From JALHST01 sp963798435 (GTDB lineage Bacteria > Bacteroidota > Bacteroidia > Flavobacteriales > Flavobacteriaceae), in assembly GCA_963798435.1 (NCBI GenBank), contig CAWCTF010000008.1:124001-188000 (forward strand): DNA of 64,000 nt. The letters run 5' to 3'. Shown here in pieces: positions 1 through 8,100 of the stretch. A program made the position numbers and the translations under genes. Below the pieces are notes generated by a model. That model was given only the letters and a program-made list of their open reading frames with translations, was not told where the DNA came from and ran no database searches. Numbering within the stretch: the stretch's first letter is position 1; each line of letters begins with the position of its first letter.

Positions 1-421
1 ACAATTGCAAGCTCTCTGGTGTAGTAATCAAAAGATCGGGCATTTGATTTTTCTGCTGCGCACGATCCTTTGATGACGTATCGCCTGTGCGTATTCCGAC
101 CGTCATCTGGGTTTCTAAATCATTCGTAACCCGCTCTGCAGACTGTTTGATTTCTTGTGACAATGCCCTTAAGGGCGTTATCCAAATAGCTTTTAAACCT
201 GCACGATGTTTCGTTTTATAATCTGGATGCTTTTTGATGTGGTCTAAAATGATCGGAAACCAAAGGGCATACGTCTTGCCACTGCCGGTCGGGGCGTTCA
301 ATAGCCCATGCTTGCCTTGTAAAAAGGCGGTCCAGGTAGCCCGTTGAAAGGGGAAAGGTTTCCAGTTTTGATTTTTGAACCATTGATCGGCAATTTCAAA
401 AAGCACTTCATTCTTTTTCAT
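1..421 (-). CDS. Ligase-associated DEXH-box helicase (Lhr-like), N-terminal part
   Basis: This is the first 140 or so residues of a superfamily 2 DNA helicase; the rest lies beyond the left edge. Visible motifs are APTGSGKT (motif I, Walker A, about residue 43), TPLRALS (Ia), RTGDT and TTPESL. This order is typical of the Lhr-type helicases encoded with an ATP-dependent DNA ligase, an exonuclease and a phosphoesterase in a DNA repair cluster. The start is the ATG at 421-419, because ATGs just upstream run into a TGA within a few codons. No ligase gene is visible upstream, so this helicase may begin its transcript. The family call is good; the partner genes cannot be checked here. Confidence 0.85.
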   Translation of the reverse strand, partial: MKKNEVLFEIADQWFKNQNWKPFPFQRATWTAFLQGKHGLLNAPTGSGKTYALWFPIILDHIKKHPDYKTKHRAGLKAIWITPLRALSQEIKQSAERVTNDLETQMTVGIRTGDTSSKDRAQQKNQMPDLLITTPESLQL

Positions 422-436
422 TTCATGCTGGCCATT

Positions 437-664
437 TGATTTTTTTGTCTCCTGCCTTGGTCATTTTATCGCTTGTTACTAAAATCAGGACATTTTAAAA
501 CCCCATAATAGGGAAGCCCAAAGCTTTTTGATAAATAATAGGATTTTTTTTGAACAATCCAGGCGCGATGAAATTACAAATTTACGGTTGAAACAAAGTT
601 TATTTGTATACCCTATATGACCTTCAAAAAAATTATATTTGCCCATATTAAAATTGAATACTAG
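437..664. other. Intergenic region between divergent helicase and TerB-like genes
   Basis: No convincing gene is seen here. The only clear signal is the TAnnTTTG box at 634-641, which serves the rightward TerB-like gene. Leftward promoter elements for the helicase are not obvious. Confidence 0.5.
634..641 (+). promoter_or_regulatory. -7 box (TATATTTG) upstream of the TerB-like gene
   Basis: TATATTTG matches the Bacteroidota -7 consensus TAnnTTTG and lies 23 nt before the ATG at 665. A TTTG at 603-606 is about 27 nt upstream, longer than the usual spacer, so the -33 element is uncertain. Confidence 0.55.
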
Positions 665-1087
665 ATGTCTATATTAGATTTATATGGTAGTGGCGAGCAT
701 AGAAGAAATTTGGCACATTTTGCGTCTATTGCTACATTGGCTGCTGTTGATGGGGAGTTGGGTCCTGAGGAAAAACAATTGTTGGATCGTTTTGCGAATA
801 AACTTGATATTACCGAGGCGGAGTTTAAGGAGGTAATGAAGAAGGAAAACAAATATCCAATTGAAACACCTACCAGTCATGAAAAGCGGCTAGAGCGTTT
901 ATATGACCTGTTCAAGATTATTTTTATCGACCACATTATTGACGAAGATGAACTGGTGCTTCTGAAAAAATATGCAATTGGCTTGGGATTTTCTGGGGAA
1001 AAGGCCGAAAAATTACTTCAACGGTCAATTGATATATTTAGTGGAAAGGTTGATTTTGAGGACTATCTGTATTTGGTAAAGCATTAG
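665..1087 (+). CDS. TerB-like (tellurite resistance protein B family) cytoplasmic protein
   Basis: A 140-aa all-helical protein with the TerB/DjlA-type pattern: a hydrophobic helix followed by A-AVDGELGPEEKQLLDRFA near residue 28, and a second half with IIDEDELVLLKKYAIGLGFS near residue 98. Members with acidic residues in these loops bind divalent metal, which here is only inference. There is no signal peptide. It stands alone, divergent from the helicase and convergent with fbp, behind a good -7 box at 634-641. Nothing nearby resembles a ter operon, so a tellurite role is not implied. Confidence 0.75.
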   Translation: MSILDLYGSGEHRRNLAHFASIATLAAVDGELGPEEKQLLDRFANKLDITEAEFKEVMKKENKYPIETPTSHEKRLERLYDLFKIIFIDHIIDEDELVLLKKYAIGLGFSGEKAEKLLQRSIDIFSGKVDFEDYLYLVKH

Positions 1088-1158
1088 GTGCCCTTCTTGG
1101 TAAGGCTTGTTGGCAAAAGCTGCAATGTGCCGATCCTGCTAAAAATTATATCCTACGA

Positions 1159-2160
1159 TCATCGCAGGAATTCTTCGGCCTTTTCGACCATTCTAGGACT
1201 GCCGCAAAAAAATGGAACCCGTTCATGAAGTTCAGTAGGTTGTATATCAAGGATGCGCCGTTGGCCATTGCTGGCTTTACCCATGGCTTGTTCTGCAATA
1301 AATGCCATAGGATTGCATTCATACAATAATCTAAGTTTACCATTGGTGGCCAAACTACTTTTCGGGTACATATAGATGCCGCCTTTTATCATGTTTCGAT
1401 GGAAATCGGAAACCAACGACCCGATATATCGCGATGTATACGGGCGATCATCCTCTTCTTTTTGGCAATATTTAATGTAGTCTTTTACACCTTGGGGAAA
1501 ATGGATATAATTGCCCTCATTAACCGAATATATTTTTCCCGTTTCGGGAAATTGCATATTCGGGTGCGATAGATAAAAGGTGCCTATCGCAGGGTTGAGC
1601 GTGAACCCGTTGACTCCGTCGCCCGTGGTATATACCAACATCGTTGAGGTACCATAAATGATGTAGCCCGCCGCTACCTGATTTTTTCCGGGTTGTAAAA
1701 AGTCTTCCAAGGAAACAGGGGTGCCAACGGGTGTAATGCGCCTATAAATCGAAAAAATCGTCCCTACTGAGACGTTCACATCAATGTTTGATGAACCATC
1801 TAATGGATCGATCAATACGATGTATTTATTCTGATGTTGCTTATCATTGCTATTGACACTGATGAAATCATCTGATTCCTCGGAAGCGATCCCACAGACG
1901 ATTTCTCGGTTTTTTAAAGTCTGAATGAATTTGTCATTGGCCAAAACATCCAATTTTTGCTGATCTTCACCTTGAATGTTCGTTTCGCCTACAGCCCCCA
2001 GCACGTCTACGAGCCCGGCCTTATTCACTTCATGATTGACTACCTTGGCGGCGAGGCGGATGGCATTGATTAGTTTTGATAGTTCTCCGGAAGAATATTG
2101 AAACGAAGATTGGTTTTCAATGATGAATTCACCTAAGGTGGTGTTTTTCTTGTTCAGCAT
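1159..2160 (-). CDS. fbp: Fructose-1,6-bisphosphatase class 1
   Basis: A 333-aa enzyme of gluconeogenesis that hydrolyses fructose 1,6-bisphosphate to fructose 6-phosphate, cytoplasmic and Mg-dependent. The metal site motifs IASEESDD and LIDPLDGSSNID (about residue 117) and the family signature KLRLLYECNPMAFIAEQA near residue 273 are all present. The length is normal for class 1. It is a single-gene unit on the minus strand, with the TerB-like gene convergent downstream and the acetyltransferase divergent upstream. Confidence 0.97.
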   Translation of the reverse strand: MLNKKNTTLGEFIIENQSSFQYSSGELSKLINAIRLAAKVVNHEVNKAGLVDVLGAVGETNIQGEDQQKLDVLANDKFIQTLKNREIVCGIASEESDDFISVNSNDKQHQNKYIVLIDPLDGSSNIDVNVSVGTIFSIYRRITPVGTPVSLEDFLQPGKNQVAAGYIIYGTSTMLVYTTGDGVNGFTLNPAIGTFYLSHPNMQFPETGKIYSVNEGNYIHFPQGVKDYIKYCQKEEDDRPYTSRYIGSLVSDFHRNMIKGGIYMYPKSSLATNGKLRLLYECNPMAFIAEQAMGKASNGQRRILDIQPTELHERVPFFCGSPRMVEKAEEFLR

Positions 2161-2243
2161 GAATAATCTGTTTATATGGGCACAAATATCGGGTATTTTG
2201 TGAAACTATATGATTTTCGGAGAAAATACCGTTTTTAAATATT

Positions 2244-2251
2244 TAACTTTG
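2244..2251 (+). promoter_or_regulatory. -7 box (TAACTTTG) upstream of the acetyltransferase gene
   Basis: TAACTTTG matches TAnnTTTG and sits 19 nt before the ATG at 2271. It implies a very short leader for the acetyltransferase-aspartate kinase pair. No clear -33 element is seen. Confidence 0.55.
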
Positions 2252-2270
2252 TGTTTTATTTGTAACAATT

Positions 2271-2756
2271 ATGAAGTACACAATTCGAGAAGCACAGGCA
2301 ACCGATATGCCGGAAGTTTGGCAACTGATAAATGAATTGGCCGTATATGAAAAGGAAGCTGACGCTGTCACGATAACAGTCGACGATTTGACCAATGATG
2401 GTTTTGGCGCGAAGAAACTTTTCCAATGCTTTGTTGCTGATTCTTTGGGAAAATTAGTTGGATTGGCCTTGGTGTATCCGCGCTATTCAACTTGGAAAGG
2501 ACCGGTTATTCATTTAGAAGATCTAATCGTAACCCAAAAGATGCGTGGAAGTGGTCTGGGAACCGCACTTCTTGATGAAGTCGTTCGTTATGCAGCCCAA
2601 TTGGGCGTTAAGCGTATTAGCTGGGAAGTTTTGGATTGGAATGCCCCGGCCATAAAATTTTACGAAGGAAAAGGGGCTGCTGTAATGCGTGATTGGGATG
2701 TTGTGCAACTCGATGAAGCCGGCATCAAAAGATATATTGATAATATTAAAAACTAA
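2271..2756 (+). CDS. GNAT family N-acetyltransferase
   Basis: A 161-aa GNAT protein related to the diamine (spermidine/spermine-type) acetyltransferases. The acetyl-CoA binding motif is MRGSGLGTALL near residue 92, preceded by the beta strand VIHLEDLIV and followed by W-VLDWNAPAIKFYEGKGA, the usual GNAT C-terminal motif. The substrate cannot be told from sequence. It precedes the aspartate kinase gene by 42 bp, so the two may be co-transcribed from the promoter at 2244. Confidence 0.85.
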   Translation: MKYTIREAQATDMPEVWQLINELAVYEKEADAVTITVDDLTNDGFGAKKLFQCFVADSLGKLVGLALVYPRYSTWKGPVIHLEDLIVTQKMRGSGLGTALLDEVVRYAAQLGVKRISWEVLDWNAPAIKFYEGKGAAVMRDWDVVQLDEAGIKRYIDNIKN

Positions 2757-2798
2757 CGGCAAACTCTTATTGTAGGGTAATGTAAAGAATGGGCACCT

Positions 2799-4049
2799 AT
2801 GAAAATATTTAAATTTGGCGGGGCATCGGTGAAGGATGCAAAGGGCATACAAAACGTGGTGAAAGTACTGCAACATACGGGCTATGATAATACGTTGTTG
2901 GTCATATCGGCCATGGGGAAAACGACCAATGCCATGGAAGAGGTAGTCAATGCCTATTTCAAGGACAAGGCAAGTTTGAACGCTGCGCTGCAAGAAGTAA
3001 TCAAGTATCATAACGCGATTTTATCAGACCTGTTTTCGAATGACAACCACCCGATCTTTCAAAAGGTACGCTTGCTTATTGAAGAAGTCACCGGATTTTT
3101 GGCATGGAACAAATCACCCAATTATAATTTCGTGTATGATCAGGTAGTATGTTATGGAGAGTTGCTTTCGACAACGATCCTTAGCGAATATCTGATTGTG
3201 GTCGGTATTAATAATGAGTGGGTCGACGTACGCAGATTGATCAAGACCGATAATAATTATCGGGATGCGCAAGTGAATTGGGAAAAGACCCAACAGGGTA
3301 TTGATGCCCTTGTAGATCCAAAAAAATTGAACCTTACGCAGGGGTTTTTGGGCAGCGACGATAACAATTTTAGTACGACGTTGGGCCGAGAAGGATCCGA
3401 TTATACGGCCGCGATTTTGGCCTACTGCCTCAATGCGGATTCGGTCACGATATGGAAGGATGTACCCGGCGTACTGAATGCCGACCCACGGTATTTCAAG
3501 GAGACACAATTGCTGAATAAAATCTCCTATTTAGAGGCGATCGAATTGGCTTTTTATGGGGCTTCGGTGATCCATCCAAAGACACTACAACCTTTGCAAA
3601 AGAAAGAGATCCCGCTGCATGTAAAATCATTTATCAATCCGGCAGATGCTGGTACGACTGTTGGCAAAGGAATCGGTATTGAGCCCTTGGTGCCTTGCTT
3701 CATTGTTAAGAAGAATCAGGTGTTGATGAAGTTGTCGTCACTTGATTTCTCATTCATAGTAGAGGATAGTATGAGCGAACTTTTTAAGCTCTTCCACGAC
3801 CATAAAATGAAGGTTGACCTAATTCAGAATTCAGCAATCAGCTTTTCGGTATGCGTCGATAATAAATTTGGCCGTTTACACGAACTTTTGAATTTGCTCA
3901 AAAGTAGGTTTAAAGTCGTACATCAGGAAGACGTATCGCTTTATACGATACGTCACTTTACGAATGAGGCGGTCGAATCCTTGATCAATGGCCATGACGT
4001 ACTTTTAGAGCAACGCGGGAAAGAGACTTTGCAGCTCGTTGTGAAATAG
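2799..4049 (+). CDS. lysC: Aspartate kinase (monofunctional)
   Basis: A 416-aa enzyme that phosphorylates L-aspartate, the first step towards lysine, threonine and methionine. KFGGASV at residues 5-11 is the ATP/aspartate-binding signature, and GREGSDYTAAILA near residue 198 plus KDVPGVLNADPR near residue 222 are typical of the amino-acid kinase fold. Residues from about 300 on fit a C-terminal ACT-type regulatory region. It is not fused to homoserine dehydrogenase. Which isozyme role it has (lysine, threonine or other) cannot be told, so the symbol is generic. Confidence 0.93.
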   Translation: MKIFKFGGASVKDAKGIQNVVKVLQHTGYDNTLLVISAMGKTTNAMEEVVNAYFKDKASLNAALQEVIKYHNAILSDLFSNDNHPIFQKVRLLIEEVTGFLAWNKSPNYNFVYDQVVCYGELLSTTILSEYLIVVGINNEWVDVRRLIKTDNNYRDAQVNWEKTQQGIDALVDPKKLNLTQGFLGSDDNNFSTTLGREGSDYTAAILAYCLNADSVTIWKDVPGVLNADPRYFKETQLLNKISYLEAIELAFYGASVIHPKTLQPLQKKEIPLHVKSFINPADAGTTVGKGIGIEPLVPCFIVKKNQVLMKLSSLDFSFIVEDSMSELFKLFHDHKMKVDLIQNSAISFSVCVDNKFGRLHELLNLLKSRFKVVHQEDVSLYTIRHFTNEAVESLINGHDVLLEQRGKETLQLVVK

Positions 4050-4130
4050 GTAAGAAGCCATTTTGCATATAAAAAGGGTCGCTCCTGTCCTGTTTTTCCT
4101 ATCTTAGCCAATATTAAACAATAATAGGGT

Positions 4131-5951
4131 ATGGGTTTAGTGACCGCAAAAGAAGTGGCCAAAGCAATCAATTTGGATAAATACGGATTCTTGGGAACTT
4201 CGATGGGATGGGCACTTATGAAAGTCACAAGAATTTCGGGAATCAACCGATTTTACAACCAGCACAAGCATTTGGAGGGACTTGATTTCTTAGATGCGGT
4301 CCTTGAACATTATGGGATCGTGTTCGAGGTGCCAGACGAGGATTTTAAGCGCCTTCCGAAGAATGGCCCCTTTATTACCATTAGCAATCATCCTCTTGGT
4401 GGAATTGATGGGGTACTACTTTTAAAACTGATGGTGGGTCATCGGTCTGACTATAAAATTATGGCCAATTTTCTGCTAAATCGGATAAAGCCGATGGCAC
4501 CGTATATTTTATCGGTCAATCCGTTTGAGGATCGCAAGGATGTCAAAAGCAGTCTTGCGGGATTTAAATCTGCCTTACAGCATATTCGGGCTGGTCATCC
4601 TTTAGGTGTCTTTCCTGCCGGGGAAGTGTCTACCTATAAAGATGGGAAACTGATTGTTGATCGCCCGTGGGAGGAAGCCGCCTTGAAGCTGATCCGTAAG
4701 GCTGAAGTACCTGTGGTGCCTATTTATTTTCATGCCCGTAATAGTAAACTCTTCTATTACCTATCAAAGGTTCATGATGTTTTTCGAACGGCCAAGTTGC
4801 CCTCGGAAGTATACTCACAAAGAAATCGCCCGATTAAGGTTCGCATTGGGCAGCCCATTACCGTGGAAGCCCAGAAGGAAGAAGAAACCTTGGAAGAATT
4901 TGCGGATCTGCTGCGTAAGAAAACCTATATTCTTTCGAATGCGTATGAAAAGGAGCGCCTGATCGATCAAATCCCTACCACGTTAAAGCTCCCAAAATCT
5001 CCGAGAAAAATAGCCCTGGCGGTACGCACGGAGGTTATTCAGGGGGAAATTGAAAAGCTTCGGGAAAAGGATTGCCGTTTATTGCAAAGTAAGAATTATG
5101 AGGTTTTCTTGGCCCAGGCAAAAGAAATGCCCTTTATCTTAAAGGAAATAGGGCGGCAGCGCGAAGTTACTTTTCGGGCCATTGGGGAAGGTACCAACAA
5201 TTCGATCGACCTCGATCAATTCGATGAATATTATCATCACCTGTTTCTCTGGGACGATGAGGAAAAAACCATCGTTGGGGCGTATCGAATGGGAATGGGG
5301 TCTGAGATCTTCAAAAAATACGGTATCGACGGTTTTTACCTTCAAGACCTTTTTCGATTCGAGCCGGAGCTTTTTCCAATGATGGAACAATCAATTGAAA
5401 TGGGAAGGGCGTACATCGTGAAGGATTACCAACAGAAACCAATGCCACTCTTCTTGTTATGGAAGGGCATCGTTCATACGACCTTGCGTTTTCCAGAACA
5501 CAAATTTTTGATCGGGGGAGTGAGCATCAGCAATCAATTTTCGAATTTTTCAAAATCGTTGATGATCGAGTTTATGAAAAGTAATTATTGGGATCCCTAT
5601 GTGGCCCAATACGTTCGTCCAAAGAAGGAATTCAAGGTGAAATTAAACGATGCCGATAAGGAATTTGTCTTTGATGAGACCGAGGCCGATCTCAACAAGT
5701 TTGATCGTTTGATCAATGAGGTCGAACCAGGGGATCTTCGTCTCCCGGTCCTTATAAAAAAATATATCAAGCAGAATGCAAAAGTGGTCGCCTTTAATGT
5801 TGATCCCCTCTTCAATAACTCGGTCGATGGATTGATGTATATAAAAATAGCTGACCTTCCTGAAAGTACCGTAAAACCGGTCATGGAAGAATTTCAGGCC
5901 GAACTTGAACGCAAATTTATGGAAGCCAATCCGCAGGCAGAAGGCCATTAA
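4131..5951 (+). CDS. Two-domain acyltransferase: PlsC-like N-terminus plus GNAT/OlsB-like C-terminus (OlsF-type aminolipid synthase candidate)
   Basis: A 606-aa protein of two parts. Residues about 75-270 form a lysophospholipid acyltransferase domain: SNHPLGGIDG carries the catalytic HxxxxD and FPAGEVS is the substrate-binding motif. Residues about 300-540 resemble the hemolysin-like/OlsB N-acyltransferase fold (FRAIGEGTNNSIDLDQFDEY, then VGAYRMGMG and ELGRAY-like EMGRAYI). This domain order matches OlsF, a bifunctional ornithine-lipid synthase known from Serratia and Bacteroidota, in which one half N-acylates the amino acid and the other O-acylates it. The head-group amino acid (ornithine, glycine or another) is not predictable. 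It is a single gene convergent with the arsenic operon. Confidence 0.82.
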   Translation: MGLVTAKEVAKAINLDKYGFLGTSMGWALMKVTRISGINRFYNQHKHLEGLDFLDAVLEHYGIVFEVPDEDFKRLPKNGPFITISNHPLGGIDGVLLLKLMVGHRSDYKIMANFLLNRIKPMAPYILSVNPFEDRKDVKSSLAGFKSALQHIRAGHPLGVFPAGEVSTYKDGKLIVDRPWEEAALKLIRKAEVPVVPIYFHARNSKLFYYLSKVHDVFRTAKLPSEVYSQRNRPIKVRIGQPITVEAQKEEETLEEFADLLRKKTYILSNAYEKERLIDQIPTTLKLPKSPRKIALAVRTEVIQGEIEKLREKDCRLLQSKNYEVFLAQAKEMPFILKEIGRQREVTFRAIGEGTNNSIDLDQFDEYYHHLFLWDDEEKTIVGAYRMGMGSEIFKKYGIDGFYLQDLFRFEPELFPMMEQSIEMGRAYIVKDYQQKPMPLFLLWKGIVHTTLRFPEHKFLIGGVSISNQFSNFSKSLMIEFMKSNYWDPYVAQYVRPKKEFKVKLNDADKEFVFDETEADLNKFDRLINEVEPGDLRLPVLIKKYIKQNAKVVAFNVDPLFNNSVDGLMYIKIADLPESTVKPVMEEFQAELERKFMEANPQAEGH

Positions 5952-6196
5952 AATGGTTTTATAATTTTGTATGATTTCTACATGTAACTTATGAAAGGCG
6001 CACCTGACATGCTTTTTTTGCATTTTGGGTGTGTGGTGTACGGGTACAAACTATTTCCGGTTCTATTTACGATAGGGGTAACCAAGGACCCCTAGAAGGG
6101 CTTCCGTATATTTTACACCTGTTGAAAATGGTATGTTCGGGGGTATATGTCCTAACTTATTGGTAGGACGACTGTTGCCCATAAATTATGAACCTA

Positions 6197-6625
6197 CTAT
6201 GCCTGTTGAGCAAATAGCGTCTTTTGAAAGGTTTCACAAAACTCCCGTAACTCATTGCGTGTTTTTAAAAATGCCGCATGTACTTCTGCTTCACTGCCTT
6301 TTACCTTAGAGGGGTCAAAGAAGTTTTGATGAATGCGCTTCGCATTTTTTGAGGGGATATAGGGGCAATTTTCCTTGGCATGATCACAGACAGTAATAAT
6401 ATAGTCCCATTCAATGCCTTTGTATTCATCAATGTTATTGGAAGTGTAGGAAGAAATATCAATTTGATCTTCAGCCATGATCGATACCGCACCTTTATTC
6501 AGCCCGTGGGTCTCTATCCCCGCGCTATAAATTGAAGCCTTTCCTTGTAGAAATTTTTCCAAATATCCATGGGCCATTTGACTTCTGCACGAGTTGCCTG
6601 TGCACAAAACGAGTATGTTCTTCAT
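6197..6625 (-). CDS. arsC: Arsenate reductase, low-molecular-weight phosphatase type
   Basis: A 142-aa protein with the phosphatase loop CTGNSCRS (CX5R) at residues 8-15, the fold used by thioredoxin-coupled arsenate reductases. CDHAKENCPYIP near residue 82 supplies the second pair of cysteines expected in this subfamily, and FFDPSKVKGSE is the DP loop. It reduces arsenate to arsenite in the cytoplasm. It is the last gene of the leftward arsR-DUF6428-arsN-like-arsC series. No arsenite efflux gene follows; the next gene is convergent. Confidence 0.93.
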   Translation of the reverse strand: MKNILVLCTGNSCRSQMAHGYLEKFLQGKASIYSAGIETHGLNKGAVSIMAEDQIDISSYTSNNIDEYKGIEWDYIITVCDHAKENCPYIPSKNAKRIHQNFFDPSKVKGSEAEVHAAFLKTRNELREFCETFQKTLFAQQA

Positions 6626-6686
6626 TGTCTTATGTGTCCTATTAAAAATTCAACGCGGCTTTTACTATTTAATGTATTACTTCATA

Positions 6687-7184
6687 TCATACACCTACCA
6701 GACGACTTCGACGTTCAAACAGGAGGTTGTCTTTCCAAATTCCTTTTAACATACCGATGCGTTCCCGTTTCCCAATACAACGAAAGCCTACCTTTTCATG
6801 CAGTCTGATACTTCCCTCATTTTCCGGGAAGATACCCGATTGTAATGTCCATAGCCCTTCTTTTTCACTGAGGTCGATGAGCATTTCCATCAACAGTCTG
6901 CCGAGGCCCAGACCTCTACTCTTTTCGGCAATGTATACACTCACTTCGGCTACGCCTCCATAAACGCATCGACTCGAGACAGGGGATAGTGCTGCCCAGC
7001 CCAATAAGTCGGTCCCCCTTGCTGCAACAATACGACACCTAGCTAAATGTGCCTTGTCCCAATCTTCATGCAAAGGAACGGCTGTTTCAAAAGTAGCGAA
7101 CCCAGTGGCAATGCCTTCGGCGTAGATTTTTGATACGTCCGCCCAGTCATTCCTGGTCATGGGTCTTAGTGTTATTTTTTCCAT
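6687..7184 (-). CDS. GNAT acetyltransferase of the phosphinothricin/arsinothricin type (ArsN-like)
   Basis: A 165-aa GNAT starting at MEKITLRP; a start six codons upstream at 7202 would overlap the preceding gene. Features are LRPM-RNDW at the N-terminus, GFATFET, YGGVAEVSVYI near residue 80, the acetyl-CoA loop RGLGLGRLLM and the C-terminal G-SIRLHEKVGFRCIGKRE. This pattern belongs to the phosphinothricin N-acetyltransferase group, which includes ArsN1, an enzyme that acetylates the arsenic antibiotic arsinothricin. Its place inside an arsenic operon favours ArsN, but the substrate is inferred. Confidence 0.8.
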   Translation of the reverse strand: MEKITLRPMTRNDWADVSKIYAEGIATGFATFETAVPLHEDWDKAHLARCRIVAARGTDLLGWAALSPVSSRCVYGGVAEVSVYIAEKSRGLGLGRLLMEMLIDLSEKEGLWTLQSGIFPENEGSIRLHEKVGFRCIGKRERIGMLKGIWKDNLLFERRSRLVGV

Positions 7185-7195
7185 AGGCGTGAATA

Positions 7196-7687
7196 TCAGC
7201 AACAGCCATCTGACGGATCACAGCAAACTTCTTCAGTCTGAAGAGATGCGCCCTTGGGGATGCCACAGGTTTCCTTCGCCTTGCAATCGGTTGGTGCGAT
7301 GCCCAACTTCATGCGCAGTACGTTCCCCTGTATGACGTGACTATGCACATACAGTTGTGCGGTGTGAAATTGATCATTGCTGTATTCAAATTTGACTTCC
7401 ACATCTCTTTCCATAGGGCGGATCAAATCGACCTTGTTCAGAATCGCCAAGGCTTTATAGGCCGTCATATATTCTGCATTGTCTTCCACCAATTTGGGCT
7501 CCCATAGCTGTATAATGGTTTCCTTCCAGAAATCGGTTCCCGCACCACAGTCTACTGAATCGATGGTGACATTTTTCACTTCGGTAATATGGTAGCCGGC
7601 GCCAATTTCATGTCCTTCGTTATATTCAAAATGCAGACGCTTGTTCGCGTGTTCCTTTAAAAGTGCTAAAAATTCATGTGTTTTCAT
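7196..7687 (-). CDS. DUF6428 family protein with cysteine-rich tail, arsenic-operon associated
   Basis: A 163-aa protein beginning MKTHEFLALL. An in-frame start at 7708 would run into arsR, so 7687 is preferred. The body looks like the DUF6428 family that is common in Bacteroidota arsenic operons. The last 30 residues hold seven cysteines (DCKAKETC, EEVCCDP and a final CC), suitable for binding arsenite or another soft metal; that role is inference. The function of the family is unknown to me. It begins 11 bp after the arsR stop and is surely co-transcribed. Confidence 0.8.
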   Translation of the reverse strand: MKTHEFLALLKEHANKRLHFEYNEGHEIGAGYHITEVKNVTIDSVDCGAGTDFWKETIIQLWEPKLVEDNAEYMTAYKALAILNKVDLIRPMERDVEVKFEYSNDQFHTAQLYVHSHVIQGNVLRMKLGIAPTDCKAKETCGIPKGASLQTEEVCCDPSDGCC

Positions 7688-7698
7688 AAAGTTACGGG

Positions 7699-8022
7699 TT
7701 AACAACAATTAATTTTTGTTTGATTAAAAAAGGCATTCAGAAGTGTTTGGACTTCCTGCCATTTTTTGAGGTTGATACAATAGCAGATTTTCTTGCCCTC
7801 TATTTCTCCCTGAATAAGGTCGATGCTCTTTAGTTCCTTTAAATGTTGGGATATTGTGGGTTGTGCCAGACCGATTTCGTCTACGATATCATTGCAAATA
7901 CACTCTTTTTGGTTACTGATGTACTGCAAAATGGCTATGCGCGCAGGATGTGCCAAGACCTTGAAAATTATTGCTAATTGGTTCTGTCTTGTATTGAAAA
8001 TCTGTGTTTTGGTCAATCCCAT
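7699..8022 (-). CDS. arsR: ArsR/SmtB family arsenite-responsive repressor
   Basis: A 107-aa winged-helix regulator. LAHPARIAILQYIS and the recognition helix QPTISQHLKELKSIDLI are classic ArsR/SmtB features. The alpha-3-type metal motif ECICNDIV (CxC) near residue 40 resembles the ELCVCDL site that senses As(III), and a CC pair ends the protein. It is the first gene of the arsenic operon and would be autoregulated through the AT-rich inverted repeat immediately upstream (8034-8045). Confidence 0.92.
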   Translation of the reverse strand: MGLTKTQIFNTRQNQLAIIFKVLAHPARIAILQYISNQKECICNDIVDEIGLAQPTISQHLKELKSIDLIQGEIEGKKICYCINLKKWQEVQTLLNAFFNQTKINCC

Positions 8023-8033
8023 TATATATTTGT

Positions 8034-8045
8034 ATATTGCAATAT
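8034..8045. promoter_or_regulatory. Putative ArsR operator (ATATTGCAATAT)
   Basis: A perfect 12-bp palindrome 12 bp upstream of the arsR ATG, followed by a second dyad GATATTGATATC at 8049-8060. AT-rich dyads next to arsR are the usual binding sites of ArsR repressors. Binding here is inferred from position only. Confidence 0.5.
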
Positions 8046-8066
8046 TACGATATTGATATCATTAAA

Positions 8067-8095
8067 AAAAGCCGAATATCAAAAATTCGGCTTTT
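8067..8095 (-). terminator. Rho-independent terminator of the TM2 gene
   Basis: A perfect 11-bp stem (AAAAGCCGAAT / ATTCGGCTTTT) with a 7-nt loop. Read leftward, it starts 5 bp after the TM2-protein stop and runs into a T tract. The symmetric A/T ends could also stop rightward transcription. Confidence 0.85.
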
Positions 8096-8100
8096 GATTT

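Noticed and set aside
5991..6095. A 34-codon rightward frame after the OlsF-like gene
   Set aside because: No family, no promoter, and short enough to arise by chance.
6063..6182. A 39-codon leftward frame directly after arsC, checked as a possible start of an efflux gene
   Set aside because: It bears no similarity to Acr3 or ArsB N-termini and stops at once; treated as chance.
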